64,000 bases of DNA from Oxalobacter paraformigenes (GTDB taxonomy: Bacteria; Pseudomonadota; Gammaproteobacteria; Burkholderiales; Burkholderiaceae_D): assembly GCF_000158475.2 (NCBI RefSeq), contig NZ_KI392031.1, positions 1,735,583 through 1,799,582 of the forward strand, read 5' to 3'. This document shows, one piece after another, positions 18,635-30,200 of this stretch. The position numbers and the translations under genes are program-made. Below the pieces are notes generated by a model, which ran no database searches, was not told the origin of the DNA, and saw only the letters and a list, made by a program, of their open reading frames with translations. Within the stretch, counting starts at the first letter, position 1, and every line of letters starts with the position of its first letter.

Positions 18635-19609
18635 TTATTCAGATTTGACCGTTTCCCTGAACTGTCCGTAATTCAGCCATTTTTCCTGACGCGCAGCAAG
18701 CAATTCAGAAACAGGCACATCTTTCAGCTGACGGTACGATTCAGCCAGAGCGCGTTTTAACATCACGGCCATCCCTTTCATGTCACGGTGAGCGCCACCC
18801 AGCGGTTCATCAATGATTTTGTCGATCATGCCGATATCCTTCAAGCGTTGTGCTGTCAACCCCAGCGCTTCGGCTGCCTCATTGGCCCGTTCCGCCGTCT
18901 TCCACAATATGGACGCGCAACCTTCCGGAGAAATGACTGAATACACCGAATACTGCAACATATGAACCGTATCGGCGACCGCAATGGCCAATGCGCCTCC
19001 CGAACCGCCTTCGCCGATGATTGTGGCAATAATCGGCACTTTCAGTTCCGCCATAACGAACAGATTGCGACCGATCGCTTCGGATTGTCCACGCTCTTCG
19101 GCATCAATGCCGGGAAACGCGCCAGGTGTATCGATAAAGGTAAATATCGGCAGATTGAATTTTTCCGCCATACGCATCAGGCGCAGCGCTTTCCGGTATC
19201 CTTCGGGACGCGGCATTCCGAAATTGCGGAAACTTCTCTCCTTGACGTCACGGCCTTTCTGATGACCCATCACAATACACGGCATGCCGTTGAAACGGGC
19301 AAGACCACCCACGATAGCCGGATCGTCGGCAAATGCACGATCCCCATGCAGCTCATGAAAATCGGTGAATATCTCGTTAATGTAATCGAGCGTGTACGGC
19401 CTGTTCGGATGACGCGCGATTTGCGACACCTGCCAGGGAGTCAGTCTGGAATAAATTTCCCTGGTCAGCTGACGGCTTTTCTGGGCCAGCTTGGTAATTT
19501 CTTCAGAAATATCGACAGCTGAATCATCCTGAACGAAACGCAACTCTTCGATTTTGGCATCCAGTTCAGCAATGGGCTGTTCGAAGCTGAGAAAAGTTGT
19601 TTTAGCCAC
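18635..19609 (-). CDS. accA: Acetyl-CoA carboxylase carboxyltransferase subunit alpha
   Basis: Alpha half of the carboxyltransferase that makes malonyl-CoA for fatty-acid synthesis, acting with AccD, which is not in this window. It has 324 residues starting at a GTG (19609) behind AAAGGAG, giving the standard [17 protein letters not shown]-terminus. An upstream ATG would add eight residues and bury the ribosome site. Family segments include [32 protein letters not shown] and [10 protein letters not shown]. It lies between alkA and tilS on the same strand. Confidence 0.98.
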   Translation of the reverse strand: MAKTTFLSFEQPIAELDAKIEELRFVQDDSAVDISEEITKLAQKSRQLTREIYSRLTPWQVSQIARHPNRPYTLDYINEIFTDFHELHGDRAFADDPAIVGGLARFNGMPCIVMGHQKGRDVKERSFRNFGMPRPEGYRKALRLMRMAEKFNLPIFTFIDTPGAFPGIDAEERGQSEAIGRNLFVMAELKVPIIATIIGEGGSGGALAIAVADTVHMLQYSVYSVISPEGCASILWKTAERANEAAEALGLTAQRLKDIGMIDKIIDEPLGGAHRDMKGMAVMLKRALAESYRQLKDVPVSELLAARQEKWLNYGQFRETVKSE

Positions 19610-19663
19610 ACTATCTCCTTTAACCGACTGCATGGCCTTTTTGCAGTCGCAAAAATTAATTTT

Positions 19664-20308
19664 TCAGTATTCTACCGGAAGTGGTGTCAAACTGCGCCAC
19701 AAATACCAGGTCGCGACAGTACGCCAGGGTTTCCAGTTCTTCGCGATTTTCCGGATATCGTTTCCCGAAACCGGTTCCCCGGAAAAATAAGCCATACTGA
19801 CCCCTTTTTGAAGTCCAACATCATCCAGAGGCAAGATATCGGGTCTTAACAGATTGAAAATCAGGAACATTTCAGCTGTCCACCGTCCAATTCCCCTTAT
19901 GCGGGTCAGATCGGCAATCACTTCCTCATCTGTCATGTTGCCCCAACGATCGGGCTGGATTTTACGCTCGAGAAAATGAAACGCCAAATCCTTAAGGTAC
20001 TCGGTTTTTCTTTTTGAAAGGCCGCTGGCCTTAAGCGAACCGGACTCTGCACCCGCTATCTCTTCAGGAGTACATCCCGGACAGACTTCCCGGAAACGTT
20101 GCCAGATCGAATCGGCCGCCTTAACCGAGATTTGCTGTCCGACGATCGAACGGACCAGTGTCTGGAAAGGCTCACCGCGACGGGTCAGCCGACCCCTGTC
20201 CGGCTCCAGCATCAGACTTTTCAGGACAGGATCCCGCTGCGCCAGTTCCCGGCAGGCACACTCCCAGATACCCGGTTCATCCAGAGAAAGGGCATGGTCT
20301 CCGTTCAT
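19664..20308 (-). CDS. DNA-3-methyladenine glycosylase II (AlkA-like, HhH-GPD)
   Basis: Base-excision repair enzyme removing alkylated purines. It has 214 residues, the short AlkA form without the N-terminal TBP-like domain of E. coli AlkA. The helix-hairpin-helix is RIRGIGRWTAEM (136-147), and the glycine/proline-rich loop with the catalytic aspartate is LPLDDVGL (Asp162/163). The ATG directly follows the cysS stop (TAAATG), so the two are translationally coupled. There is no iron-sulfur cluster motif, which argues against MutY/Nth. Confidence 0.92.
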   Translation of the reverse strand: MNGDHALSLDEPGIWECACRELAQRDPVLKSLMLEPDRGRLTRRGEPFQTLVRSIVGQQISVKAADSIWQRFREVCPGCTPEEIAGAESGSLKASGLSKRKTEYLKDLAFHFLERKIQPDRWGNMTDEEVIADLTRIRGIGRWTAEMFLIFNLLRPDILPLDDVGLQKGVSMAYFSGEPVSGNDIRKIAKNWKPWRTVATWYLWRSLTPLPVEY

Positions 20309-21697
20309 TTATGCTCGACGCCACTCGGTTTTGCCACCGGGCTTGTCTTCAAGAACGATCCCCTTTTCCAGCAGTTCATTGCGGATTTTGTCCGCTTTGG
20401 CAAAGTCCCTGGTCTTTTTAGCCTCCCTACGCGCCTGAATTTGCGCCTCAATCCATTTTTCCTCATTTTCGTCAACTGTGCCGTTTCCCTGCAGGAACTG
20501 GCGGGGGTCGCGTTCCAGCAATCCCAGCACGCTACCCAGCGCCTTGAGCTGGGAAGCCACTTCGACCGAATGGGTCCGGTTTACTTCATTTGCCAATTCG
20601 AACAGGACCGCTACCGCTTCAGGCGTATTGAAATCATCGTTCATCGCTCGGGAAAAACGAACGGCATGCTCTTCTTGCCAATCGACCGGTTTATCCTGAA
20701 CATCGATGTCTTTCAGGGCGGTATACAGACGCGTCAGAGCGGATCTGGCATCGTCAAGATGGGCATCCGAATAATTCAGCGGGCTCCGGTAATGCGAACG
20801 GATAATAAAGAAACGCAATACTTCTGCATCGTAATTCTTCAGTACATCGCGAATGGTAAAAAAGTTCCCCAGAGACTTGGACATTTTTTCATTATCGACA
20901 CGCACGAAGCCGTTATGCATCCAGTAATTAACGAAAGGATGGCCGGAAGCGCCTTCAGACTGGGCGATTTCGTTTTCGTGATGCGGAAATTGCAGATCGG
21001 CTCCTCCACCGTGGATATCGAAATGATCGCCCAGCAGCTTGCTCGACATGGCAGAACATTCGATATGCCAGCCCGGACGGCCGGCGCCCCATCTGGAAGA
21101 CCATTTCGCTTCATCCGGTTCGGACGGTTTGGCCGATTTCCACAGCACGAAGTCCAGCGGATCGCGCTTGCCTGTGTTGACATCCACCCGCTCACCGGCG
21201 CGCAAATCGTCCAGCGACTTGCCAGACAGTTTTCCATAGCCCCTGAAATCACGGACAGAATAGTTCACATCGCCGTCTTCCGATTGATACGCCAGCCCGT
21301 TTTTTTCCAGTTTTGCAATCAGCTCCAGCATTTCCGGAACGTATTCTGTCGCTCTCGGTTCATGATCGGGCGGCAAAATGCCCAGAGCACTGGTATCTTC
21401 ATGCATGTATTGTGTAAAACGCGCTGTCAGGCTGGAAATGGATTCCCCGTTTTCACCGGCACGATTGATGATCTTGTCGTCGATATCGGTGATATTGCGG
21501 ACATAAGTGACTTCATATCCCAACGCTTTCAGCCAGCGATAGACAACATCGAAAGACATCATCATGCGTGCATGCCCGATATGACAATAATCGTATATCG
21601 TCATACCGCACACATACATGCGTACCTTGCCTGGTTCGATGGGTGTAAAAACCTGCTTGCTTCTCGTCAAGCTGTTGTATATCTGGAGACTGTCCAT
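20309..21697 (-). CDS. cysS: Cysteinyl-tRNA synthetase
   Basis: Class I aminoacyl-tRNA synthetase charging tRNA-Cys. It has 462 residues from the ATG at 21697; a TTG eight codons earlier is less likely. The zinc-site cysteine and HIGH motif are in [17 protein letters not shown], and the KMSKSLGNF motif lies near residue 270. The family GWHIECSAM segment is also present. It is first in a minus-strand run with alkA, accA and tilS. Confidence 0.98.
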   Translation of the reverse strand: MDSLQIYNSLTRSKQVFTPIEPGKVRMYVCGMTIYDYCHIGHARMMMSFDVVYRWLKALGYEVTYVRNITDIDDKIINRAGENGESISSLTARFTQYMHEDTSALGILPPDHEPRATEYVPEMLELIAKLEKNGLAYQSEDGDVNYSVRDFRGYGKLSGKSLDDLRAGERVDVNTGKRDPLDFVLWKSAKPSEPDEAKWSSRWGAGRPGWHIECSAMSSKLLGDHFDIHGGGADLQFPHHENEIAQSEGASGHPFVNYWMHNGFVRVDNEKMSKSLGNFFTIRDVLKNYDAEVLRFFIIRSHYRSPLNYSDAHLDDARSALTRLYTALKDIDVQDKPVDWQEEHAVRFSRAMNDDFNTPEAVAVLFELANEVNRTHSVEVASQLKALGSVLGLLERDPRQFLQGNGTVDENEEKWIEAQIQARREAKKTRDFAKADKIRNELLEKGIVLEDKPGGKTEWRRA

Positions 21698-21978
21698 CTT
21701 CGACTTTGTAATGAAAAACAAATAAACGGGTATTTTACTGTGTTATATCCATTTTGACATGTCCGTTCCGTTCACTGGAAACAATAATTGACGTGTAAAT
21801 CGTTCTTCTTTGAACGTCGGGCAATGCCGCATACATCAAGAGTTTGCTAGAATGCGTTTTCATAAGGGAAAGTATTTTCCGATTTTCCCGTGGATTGTTG
21901 AACAGGCAGTTGCCTTCCTGTCCAAAACCGCCTGTTCAAAAGAGAAAAAACCGTTTTTTAATCTTTTAAAGGAATATT

Positions 21979-22467
21979 ATGGCCGTCGCCCTGCATACCA
22001 ATTTCGGTACGATCAAGATTGAACTGGACGCTGAAAAAGCGCCCAAAACCGTTGAAAACTTCCTTTCTTATGTCCGTTCGGGATTTTATGACAACACCAT
22101 TTTCCATCGCGTTATCGACGGTTTCATGATCCAGGGCGGCGGTTTCGAACCCGGCATGAACCAGAAAAAAACCAATGCCCCGATTGAAAACGAAGCCAAC
22201 AACGGTTTGTCCAACGAGACCTATTCCATTGCCATGGCGAGAACGCCGGACCCGCATTCCGCGACAGCCCAGTTTTTCATCAATGTCAACAATAATGATT
22301 TCCTGGATTATCCTGGCCAGGACGGATGGGGTTATTGCGTATTCGGCAAGGTAACCGACGGCAAAGACGTTATCGACCGCATCAGAAGTGTTAAAACCGG
22401 CCGCGCCGGCATGCATGCCGATGTACCGCTGGAAAACGTTATTATTGAAAAAGCCGAAGAAATCTGA
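21979..22467 (+). CDS. ppiB: Peptidyl-prolyl cis-trans isomerase B (cyclophilin)
   Basis: Cytosolic proline isomerase of 162 residues without a signal peptide. Cyclophilin active-site segments are clear: [14 protein letters not shown] with the catalytic arginine, [10 protein letters not shown], and the tryptophan in [10 protein letters not shown]. An AAAGGAATATT ribosome site precedes the ATG. It leads a plus-strand run with lpxH and mpg and diverges from cysS across ~280 bp with no recognisable gene. Confidence 0.97.
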   Translation: MAVALHTNFGTIKIELDAEKAPKTVENFLSYVRSGFYDNTIFHRVIDGFMIQGGGFEPGMNQKKTNAPIENEANNGLSNETYSIAMARTPDPHSATAQFFINVNNNDFLDYPGQDGWGYCVFGKVTDGKDVIDRIRSVKTGRAGMHADVPLENVIIEKAEEI

Positions 22468-22487
22468 ACATTCCCTTCCGACTCCAT

Positions 22488-23255
22488 ATGAACCAGCCAG
22501 CTGAACAGAAAGCGCAGACCAAAGCGCTTTTCATTGCCGATCTGCATTTGCAGCCGGCAATGAGGAAAACCACGGAAGCCTTCCTGAACTTTTTGCAAAA
22601 TCAGGGAAAACAGGCCGAACAGCTTTATATTCTCGGCGATCTGTTCGAATATTGGGCAGGTGACGACGATATGGATTCGGAAGCGCTTCAAGTCATTCTT
22701 TCCGCTATCCGTCAGGTTGCCGATAGCGGAACGTCTGTTTACTGGCTTAGCGGCAATCGCGATTTTCTGACAGGCGACCACTTTCTCGAAGTGACCGGAG
22801 CCAAAGCCCTTCCTGAACTGGCTGTCGTCGATTTCGGTACGGCAAAAGTCATTCTGGCTCACGGGGATGCGCAGTGCACGGATGATGCGGCATATATGCA
22901 ATTCAGGAAAATGGTCCGCAATCCAGCCTGGCAACAGCAATTTCTCGCTATGCCGCTGGCCCAGAGAAAAGCCGTCATTGCCAGCTTCCGGCAAGACAGC
23001 AAGAAAACCAACCAGGAAAAATCCGCCGACATCATGGATGTCAATGCATCCGTTATCGCCGACCTGTTCAGGGAAACCGGCGCGTCTGTCATGATCCACG
23101 GCCACACCCATCATCCCGGACGCCATGTCTACCGGAACGAACATGGCGAATGTGTCCGGCTGGTTCTGTCCGACTGGAATCTGGATGGCGATACGCCCCG
23201 CGGCGACTGGATTGAAATCGGCAGGGACGGTGAAATCGTCCGGCATTCCCTGTAA
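22488..23255 (+). CDS. lpxH: UDP-2,3-diacylglucosamine diphosphatase
   Basis: Peripheral inner-membrane metallophosphoesterase that makes lipid X in the lipid A pathway. It has 255 residues. The five metal-site blocks appear in order: FIADLHL (Asp18, His20), LGDLFEYW, GNRD, LAHGD and HGHTHHPG. It starts 20 bp after ppiB, a common betaproteobacterial arrangement. Together with lptFG later in the window it shows an LPS-bearing Gram-negative cell. Confidence 0.96.
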   Translation: MNQPAEQKAQTKALFIADLHLQPAMRKTTEAFLNFLQNQGKQAEQLYILGDLFEYWAGDDDMDSEALQVILSAIRQVADSGTSVYWLSGNRDFLTGDHFLEVTGAKALPELAVVDFGTAKVILAHGDAQCTDDAAYMQFRKMVRNPAWQQQFLAMPLAQRKAVIASFRQDSKKTNQEKSADIMDVNASVIADLFRETGASVMIHGHTHHPGRHVYRNEHGECVRLVLSDWNLDGDTPRGDWIEIGRDGEIVRHSL

Positions 23256-23289
23256 CAACGTTATCACGTATTACGCAACACCATCAGCC

Positions 23290-23871
23290 ATGGATGGAAT
23301 CGATTTCCTGCAAGCTTCCGATATCGTCGCACAGCAACTGATCGGTTCCTTTTTTTCCTTTAAAGGGGTCGGCGGCATTATCGTCGAAACCGAGGCTTAC
23401 GATCAGACCGATCCCGCATCGCACAGTTTTTGCGGCCCGACCAGCCGCAACGCTGTCATGTTCGGGCCACCGGAAGCCATTTATGTTTACCGCTCATACG
23501 GTATCCACTGGTGTTTCAATTTTGTCTGTGGAAAAGCAGGACACGGTTCTGCCGTCCTGATCAGGGCAATCGAACCCGTTGAAGGCATTGATATCATGCG
23601 AAAGCGGCGCAAATTGACGGATATCCGTCTCTTATGCGCCGGACCCGGACGGGTATGCCAGGCGCTTGACATTACGCAAAAAGAAAACGGACTGCCGCTC
23701 AGCTCCGAAAAGTGCGTTCTGAAACCGGGAACAGAACCGGTTGATATCGTTACGGGACCGAGAATAGGCATTTCCAAAGCGACAGACGTGCCCTGGCGCT
23801 TCGGTCTGGCCCATTCTCCTTTTTTAAGCCGCCCTTTTCCAAAAGCGTCGCCCGTTTTCAAAAACGGCTGA
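23290..23871 (+). CDS. mpg: 3-methyladenine DNA glycosylase (AAG/Mpg family)
   Basis: Repair enzyme that flips out and removes alkylated or deaminated purines. It has 193 residues of the AAG fold, unrelated to AlkA. IIVETEAY supplies the expected catalytic glutamate (Glu35) and neighbouring tyrosine (Tyr37), followed by ASHS (His45). FGPPEAIYVYRSYGIHWCFN and GPGRVCQALDI are typical family segments. The ATG at 23290 is the first usable start after lpxH (34-bp gap); the longer frame from 23125 runs inside lpxH and is rejected. It ends 5 bp from the convergent DUF748 gene. Confidence 0.93.
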   Translation: MDGIDFLQASDIVAQQLIGSFFSFKGVGGIIVETEAYDQTDPASHSFCGPTSRNAVMFGPPEAIYVYRSYGIHWCFNFVCGKAGHGSAVLIRAIEPVEGIDIMRKRRKLTDIRLLCAGPGRVCQALDITQKENGLPLSSEKCVLKPGTEPVDIVTGPRIGISKATDVPWRFGLAHSPFLSRPFPKASPVFKNG

Positions 23872-23876
23872 CCCGA

Positions 23877-26800
23877 TCAGTTCTTCCAGCGCAAATTGAA
23901 ATCGACCCGATGCGCCGGCTTGTCCCTTTCGGCCTCCCCTTGCTTGCTGGCGAGTAAATAAATCCGTTCGTCGGACAGCTTGCCTTTCAGGACAAGCCAG
24001 TTTTTGACGGTTTCCGCTCTCCTGTTGGCCAGCAGGATCAGGCTGTCATTTCTGGAAGAGTAATATCCGACCAACTGTTTTTCCATCTCTGCAACAGACA
24101 CCTCTTTATCGAAAACCAGCAATTTCTTCGGCTTGTCAAATTTTTCGTTCCAATAGACTTCTTTCAACAACACAGGGTACTCTTCTTCGGAAACCCTGAT
24201 TTCCTCAAACGACAATGCACCCTGTTTTTTTCGTTTCAGGGCAAGGATTTTTCTGTTCAACGTCGATTCCCCAAGTCCTGCCCTGTCCGCAACATCGTCG
24301 TATCGGCCTGTAATTTCCAGTCTGATTTTGGGACGCTTGACAAGTCCCTTGGCTATCCTCTCCAGTCGCCGCTCACTTTCTTCCGTTAAAACGGAACTGC
24401 CCGGTTCGAAAACCATACCCGAGAGGGCTTTTTCGTTTTCGTTCAGTGAAGCGAGAAAAGCGAAAGGAGCCGTCACGATTTTTTTAAGCGTGTTCAAAAC
24501 CACTTTACCGACAATACTGCCCAGCGAAAATTCCGGATCGTTCAGCGAACCGGCAATCGGAACATTAATGTCGATCACTCCGTCACTGTCTTTCAACAAG
24601 GCCAGCGCCAGTTCGATAGACAGATCCGCCGCTTCCTCGCTTTCGACTTTTTCTCCCAGAGTCAGTTGATCGAGAACAAGCGCGTTCTCGGCCGTCAGTT
24701 TCCCATCCTCAACCTTGTAAATCGCTTTATACGAGAGTTTGCCTTTTTCGATTCCATACCCCAGATATTTTCCCGAATAGGCACTGAACTGGGCCAGTTC
24801 CATACCGGTTATCTGCGCCTTGATGTTCAACGACAGACTTTCGCTCAACGGATTGATGTAACCTGAAACGATCAGAGGAGCGCCGTTGACCTGCCCTTTC
24901 AATCCCAGTCTCGATTGCGCTTCAGGATCGTTCGACAGATTGATGAAAGCGCCGCGCAGGTTCAGGATATTGGCGGTATAACGGGGTTTGATGAAATTGT
25001 CGGAAAACCGGACGCTTCCGTTTCGGATAATCCATTTTTTGACGGCAATGGGAAAACGGTTGTTTCCCGCTGTATCTGAAACCGCCTGCAGGTCATTGCC
25101 GGCATAAACAGAAGGAGTAAGCCGTGTGGAGACCCCGCTGTTTGCCCCCACTCCGGAATCTTCTTCATTTTCAGCCAGGCTCTTCTGTCCTCCTGCCTTG
25201 CTGCGCAGGATATTCTGCAAATTCAGCCGCCCGTCCGACAATAAAATGACCCTGGCAATAACATCGCTCATTTTGGCCTTATCGATCGTGACAGACAATG
25301 GATTCAGGTTGACCGCAATCCCTTCAAACGCCAGATCTTTCCAGCTGATAACCGGTCTGCCTGTCAACTGATCCACTGCCGCCAGACTGCCGATCGCCGC
25401 TCCGCCGGAAAAGTGCCCTTTTATCGTTCCTTCTTGCTCAAGCCGCAATTTTCCCTTTACGGACATATCTGCCCGTTTAAGCGACAAATTGACATAACTG
25501 TCGATATAAGGCTGGATGAAACGGATATCCACCTCTCTGACATCCATATCCAGATCGGCTTTCAAGGGCGAAACGGCAATATTTCCTTTCACGACGATTG
25601 CCCCCCGGTCATTGACTTTCGCCTGCATGAACAAGGGAACGTTTTTTTCCAGCGAATCCGACAGATTTTCTGCGCTTGCTTCAAGCCGTGAAACCCGTGT
25701 GATAATGGGCTGCGCAACTTGCCTGTTCTCAAAAGAAAGAGACCAGTCCTTTATAGCCGCACGCCGGATCCGGAAATGGAAACCGGTACTGTCGGCTGCC
25801 GTGCCCATTGCCTCCTGTGCCACTTTTGCCTTGTCTTTTTCCCGGAGCCTGTCGAGCAATTCAGGCATGCTGTGAACGAGTGTGATGCGCGTCCCTGTCG
25901 AGACCACGCTGTCCACCGCCGCATTACGGCCGCTTACATCCAGCGACAGATTTACGACATTCAGGCCGAAATTTCGGGCCGATATATTGACCGGCCTGTT
26001 ATAGGCCCGATCAAGGAAGTGAAGCTGGCCTCCGTTTACCACAAACTGTTTGAGATCAACAGCCAGTGTTCGCCTGGAAGCGGTCTTTTCATTTTCGGCC
26101 GTTCCGGTTTTTTCTGCCGGTTTTTTCCCGGCCTTCACTAACCGTTCGAAATTCCATTGGCCATCTTTGTTTCGCTCCAGAAACACCCGTGGATTTTCCA
26201 CACTGACACGATTCAGTTTTATCTTTCCCGAAACAAGATCGCTCTTGCCGATACCGATTTTCAGTTCCGGAATGTCAAGAAGGTGTGCGTTGTCAGACTC
26301 AGTCAGTCGCAGGGAATGAAACACCACATCGCCTTCAACGAATATGGGACGTTTGTCGCCTTCCCGTTTGGCAAAAGTCATGTCCAGATCGGCAGAGAGC
26401 TTGCCGCTCTTCAGTTTGAAACCGGGGTCGAACGGCAGGTAACCCAGATACGTCGGCAAATCGAGTTTGTCCAGTTTGATACCGATCGTACCGTCCTTTT
26501 TATTCAACACCGGTCTGGATTTACCGACCAGTTCGATTTTGTCCCTGTTAATTCTGGCGCGGATTGAAAACGGGACAAACACCTCGACTTCCGCAGGCAT
26601 ATTGGCAATGAAGGGAATGCCGACATTCAACTCTTCTATCAAAAGACGTTTTTTGCGCACGTCATCGTCAACGCGAATTGTCCCGTTTTCAATCCGGATA
26701 TTGTTGATGGAAAAAAGTGTTCTCCCGGCATCGTCTTCTCGGGGCTTCGACAAATACGTCACCATATCGTCAACGTTGTATTTTCCGCTCTGCCGCCGGA

Positions 26801-27176
26801 CGATGTGCACTGTCGGATTGACCAGCCTGATTTGCCTGATAACCGGATTGAATTCTGAAAAAGTCCGGGGAGAAAACTCGACAAACAAATGATCGAATGA
26901 AACGAAAGCCCTTTCCTGGCCGGGCTCGGACAAGCGGACGCCTTCGAGCCTGACCGTCAGCCTGAAAGGATCCAGCTCTATTTTCTGGACAGTCAGCTCA
27001 CGATTGAAATTTTCAGCGGCAAATTCCCGGGCTTTCGATTGAACGATACCGGGAAGAAAAAATACAGCGGCAACGATGGCGACAATGAGCGACGCGCTGG
27101 CAAAGGCCAGAAAAAGGGCAATGGTCCGTTTTATCCGCGAACGTTTTCCGTTGCCGGAAATATTGTGCTCTCTCAT
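23877..27176 (-). CDS. DUF748/AsmA-like envelope protein with split OmpA-like C-terminus (copy 2)
   Basis: Predicted periplasmic protein of 1,099 residues anchored by one N-terminal membrane helix (about 18-42). The body is a long beta-rich AsmA/DUF748 repeat, a fold now linked to phospholipid movement between membranes (family knowledge; not shown for this gene). Near the C-terminus, FEPGSSVLTEESERRLERIA and LANRRAETVKNWL resemble the two halves of an OmpA peptidoglycan-binding domain separated by about 90 residues. It lies 33 bp downstream of a close paralogue and is probably co-transcribed with it. Exact function unknown. Confidence 0.85.
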   Translation of the reverse strand: MREHNISGNGKRSRIKRTIALFLAFASASLIVAIVAAVFFLPGIVQSKAREFAAENFNRELTVQKIELDPFRLTVRLEGVRLSEPGQERAFVSFDHLFVEFSPRTFSEFNPVIRQIRLVNPTVHIVRRQSGKYNVDDMVTYLSKPREDDAGRTLFSINNIRIENGTIRVDDDVRKKRLLIEELNVGIPFIANMPAEVEVFVPFSIRARINRDKIELVGKSRPVLNKKDGTIGIKLDKLDLPTYLGYLPFDPGFKLKSGKLSADLDMTFAKREGDKRPIFVEGDVVFHSLRLTESDNAHLLDIPELKIGIGKSDLVSGKIKLNRVSVENPRVFLERNKDGQWNFERLVKAGKKPAEKTGTAENEKTASRRTLAVDLKQFVVNGGQLHFLDRAYNRPVNISARNFGLNVVNLSLDVSGRNAAVDSVVSTGTRITLVHSMPELLDRLREKDKAKVAQEAMGTAADSTGFHFRIRRAAIKDWSLSFENRQVAQPIITRVSRLEASAENLSDSLEKNVPLFMQAKVNDRGAIVVKGNIAVSPLKADLDMDVREVDIRFIQPYIDSYVNLSLKRADMSVKGKLRLEQEGTIKGHFSGGAAIGSLAAVDQLTGRPVISWKDLAFEGIAVNLNPLSVTIDKAKMSDVIARVILLSDGRLNLQNILRSKAGGQKSLAENEEDSGVGANSGVSTRLTPSVYAGNDLQAVSDTAGNNRFPIAVKKWIIRNGSVRFSDNFIKPRYTANILNLRGAFINLSNDPEAQSRLGLKGQVNGAPLIVSGYINPLSESLSLNIKAQITGMELAQFSAYSGKYLGYGIEKGKLSYKAIYKVEDGKLTAENALVLDQLTLGEKVESEEAADLSIELALALLKDSDGVIDINVPIAGSLNDPEFSLGSIVGKVVLNTLKKIVTAPFAFLASLNENEKALSGMVFEPGSSVLTEESERRLERIAKGLVKRPKIRLEITGRYDDVADRAGLGESTLNRKILALKRKKQGALSFEEIRVSEEEYPVLLKEVYWNEKFDKPKKLLVFDKEVSVAEMEKQLVGYYSSRNDSLILLANRRAETVKNWLVLKGKLSDERIYLLASKQGEAERDKPAHRVDFNLRWKN

Positions 27177-27209
27177 GGGTTCCTGCCGTTCTTTACAATG
27201 AGGTTGAAA

Positions 27210-30200
27210 TCATTTTAAAGAAAAATCCACGCGATTACCGGACTCGTCACCTTCCGTATTCCGGGCTTTGCTGGCCAGTACAAACAGTCTCTCTTCAGGA
27301 ATGCCTCCCTTGCTGGCCAACCACTCTTTTACCGCTTGCGCACGCCGGTTCGCCAGCAGGATCAGATCGTCTTTTTTTCCTGCAAAATGCCGGGACAACA
27401 ATTTTTCCATTTCCGGAACGGGCAGGGATTTGCTGAACCCGATCCAGTTTCTGGGCTTTTTAAAGTCCTCATCGCTGTACAAACGTTTTAACAGGTCGGG
27501 ATATTCCCTGTCGCTGACAGCGGCTTTTTGTCCGTCCGCTCTTTCACCTGGCTCTCCCGCTTTCATCGCACGGACTTTTCGCAAAATCATCTGTTTGCCC
27601 AAACCATCGCTATCGATTACCGGATCGTATTTCCCGGCAATTTCCAGCGTCAGGGCAGGCCGGTTTCCAAGGGCTTTGGCAAGTGATTCCAGTTTTTTCT
27701 GTTCAGACCCGGTTATAACAGAACTGCCCGGCTCGAAGGCCAGCCATGACAACTCTTCCGTATCGCCTGCCAGTGAGGCAAGCAGCGAAAACGGCGCTGT
27801 CACGGCTTTCTGTACGAGATTGACGAAAACCCTGAAAATAATGCCGCCCACTGAAAACTCCGGATCGTTCAGCGACCCGCCGATCGGCAGACGGATATCG
27901 ATAACGCCATGCCTATCTTTCAGAAGCGCCAGTGCAAGCTGGATGGGCAAATTGATGGCCGACTCGCTTTCCACCTTGTCTCCCAGAGTCAGCTGATCCA
28001 GAATGAGCGCATTTTCGGCAGACAATTGCCCGTTTTCAACCTGGTAGGCGACATCGAAAGACAACTTTCCTTTCTCGATACCGTAGCCGATGTATTTACC
28101 GGAATAGGCGCTGAATTGCGCCAGCTCCATTCCCTTGACATTGGCTGTGATATCCAGCGCCAGACTTTCGCCAAGCGGATTGATCGTTCCGGCAATGACA
28201 AGAGGCGCGCCATTGACTCGTCCCCTGATATCGACAGCTGCCCGCTTTTCAGGATCCGTCGTCAAGCCGGAAAGACTTCCCCTCAAATTGACCAGATTGG
28301 CCGTATAACGCGGCCGGATAAAGTTGTCGGAAAACCGGATGTTTCCGTTATTGAGCCGCCATTTTTTAATCCGGACAGAATAAGCCGGCCGCTCGTTTTT
28401 CTTTGGCGGCACAGCATCGGCAACAACCGTGTTTGCCGTACCGGAGTCTGTATTCGTTAGTGCTTTTTCCGTTTTTTCCTCGCTTTCCGTCAGACTCTTT
28501 TTGCCACCGGTTTCACTTCTCAGCACATCCTGAAGATTCAGCCGGCCGGCTGAACTCAAAATGACTCTTGCCGACAAACCGTTCAGCCCGACCTGATCGA
28601 CAACGACGGAAAGGGGCGCCAGATCGGCGCGAATTCCTTTGAACGACAACGCTTTCCAGCTGACAAAAGGCTGCTTGCTCAACTGATCGACCGTGACAAG
28701 ACGGCTTATGCCTGCATCCCCGGTAAAACGTCCCTGTATCGCCTGACGTTTTGTTTGAGAAAGGCGCAGTTTGCCCTGCACGGTCAAATCTGCCTGTTTG
28801 AGAGACAGATTGACGAAATCTTCAATATAGGGCTGGATAAAGCGGACATCGACATCTTTCAGATTCAGATCGAGATCGGCCACGAACGGGGAAAGGTTCA
28901 GACTGCCATTAACGGCAATCGTTCCTCTCCGGTTAACCCCGGCATTAACCGATAGCTGAACCGGCTGCTCCGTATTGTCAGACAAATGATCAATAGCCAC
29001 ATTCAGGCCGTCAATCCGGGTTACAACAGGCTTCCCTGCATCCCGGTTTTCAAAGTGAACGCCCCAGTCGTTCAGTTCCAGCCGGTTGACATGAAAACCG
29101 AACCCGGTTTGCGCCTCCATTTCCGAAACCGTTTTCTGTGCGGACTTCCGAATGCGTTTTTTATCTTCCGGAAAATTCAGTTTTCCGTGAACGAATTGCA
29201 CTTGCGTGCCAGTGGATACCAGTTTCCCGACTGTTGCATTCCGCCCTGATATGTCCAGTACGATATCCCCGGCGTTCAATCCGAAATTCCGCATGGAAAA
29301 ATTGGCGGGAACGACCTGAACCTGATCGTGTATCTGAAGCTGCCCTTCCTCAAGAGTCAGTTGACCAAGAGCGATTGACCAGAGCAGACTTTCCTTATGC
29401 GTTTTATCGGCTTTTAAATTGCCGGAATCCGCTTTCTCCGGAATTTTTTTCATATCAATCCGGGCAAGCCGTTCGACGTTCCATTGCCCGGCTTTATTCC
29501 TGTCCAGATAAAGCTCGGGTTGTTTCAGCCGGATATGACTCAGGCCGATATTTCCCGACAAAATGTCGCTTCTGGCGATATCGACCCCCATTTCAGGCAT
29601 TTTAAGCAAGGTTTTTCCACCCTTTTCTGTCAGCCACAGAGAAGTCAGGGTCAGGTTTCCACCGATAGTAAGGGCTGACCTGTTATCTTCCGGTTTACCG
29701 AATCCAACGTCCAGATCAAGGGATAACTTGCCGTCTTTCAATACGAAATTCGGCTGGAAAGGCAAATAATCCATGTAGGAAGGCAAACTGATTCCATCCA
29801 GTTTGACAGTGACCATCCCGTCCTTGTCGCGGTAAAAAGGACGCGCTTTTCCGGCCAGTTCAATCTTTTCCCCGTTGAATCTGCCGCTAATTGCCAGATC
29901 GACAAAAATATCGACCTGAGAAGGGATGGATGAAACAAACGGAATGGAAACATTCAGTTCATCAACCAGATGGCGTTTCTTCTGCGGCAAATCGTCGAAT
30001 TCGACGACGGCGTTTACGACCCGAATGTTATTGATGGAAAACCGTGCTGGTGAATCGTCCTCCCCGGGTTCCATCGCGAAAGCGATAAAATCGTCGAAAT
30101 TGTAACGATTGCTTCCGGAACGGACGAGATGAACTCTTGGATTGGCAAGTTTGATCTCTTCAATGACCGGCGCCATCCTGAACAGGGATTGGCCTGAAAG

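Noticed and set aside
20099-21757. A 552-codon plus-strand frame opposite alkA and cysS
   Set aside because: Its length is striking, but it is entirely antisense to two well-supported genes, is rich in Arg, Phe and His, and has no ribosome site or motif.
21810-22022. A 70-codon frame ending inside ppiB
   Set aside because: It overlaps the ppiB start in another frame and contains no recognisable sequence.
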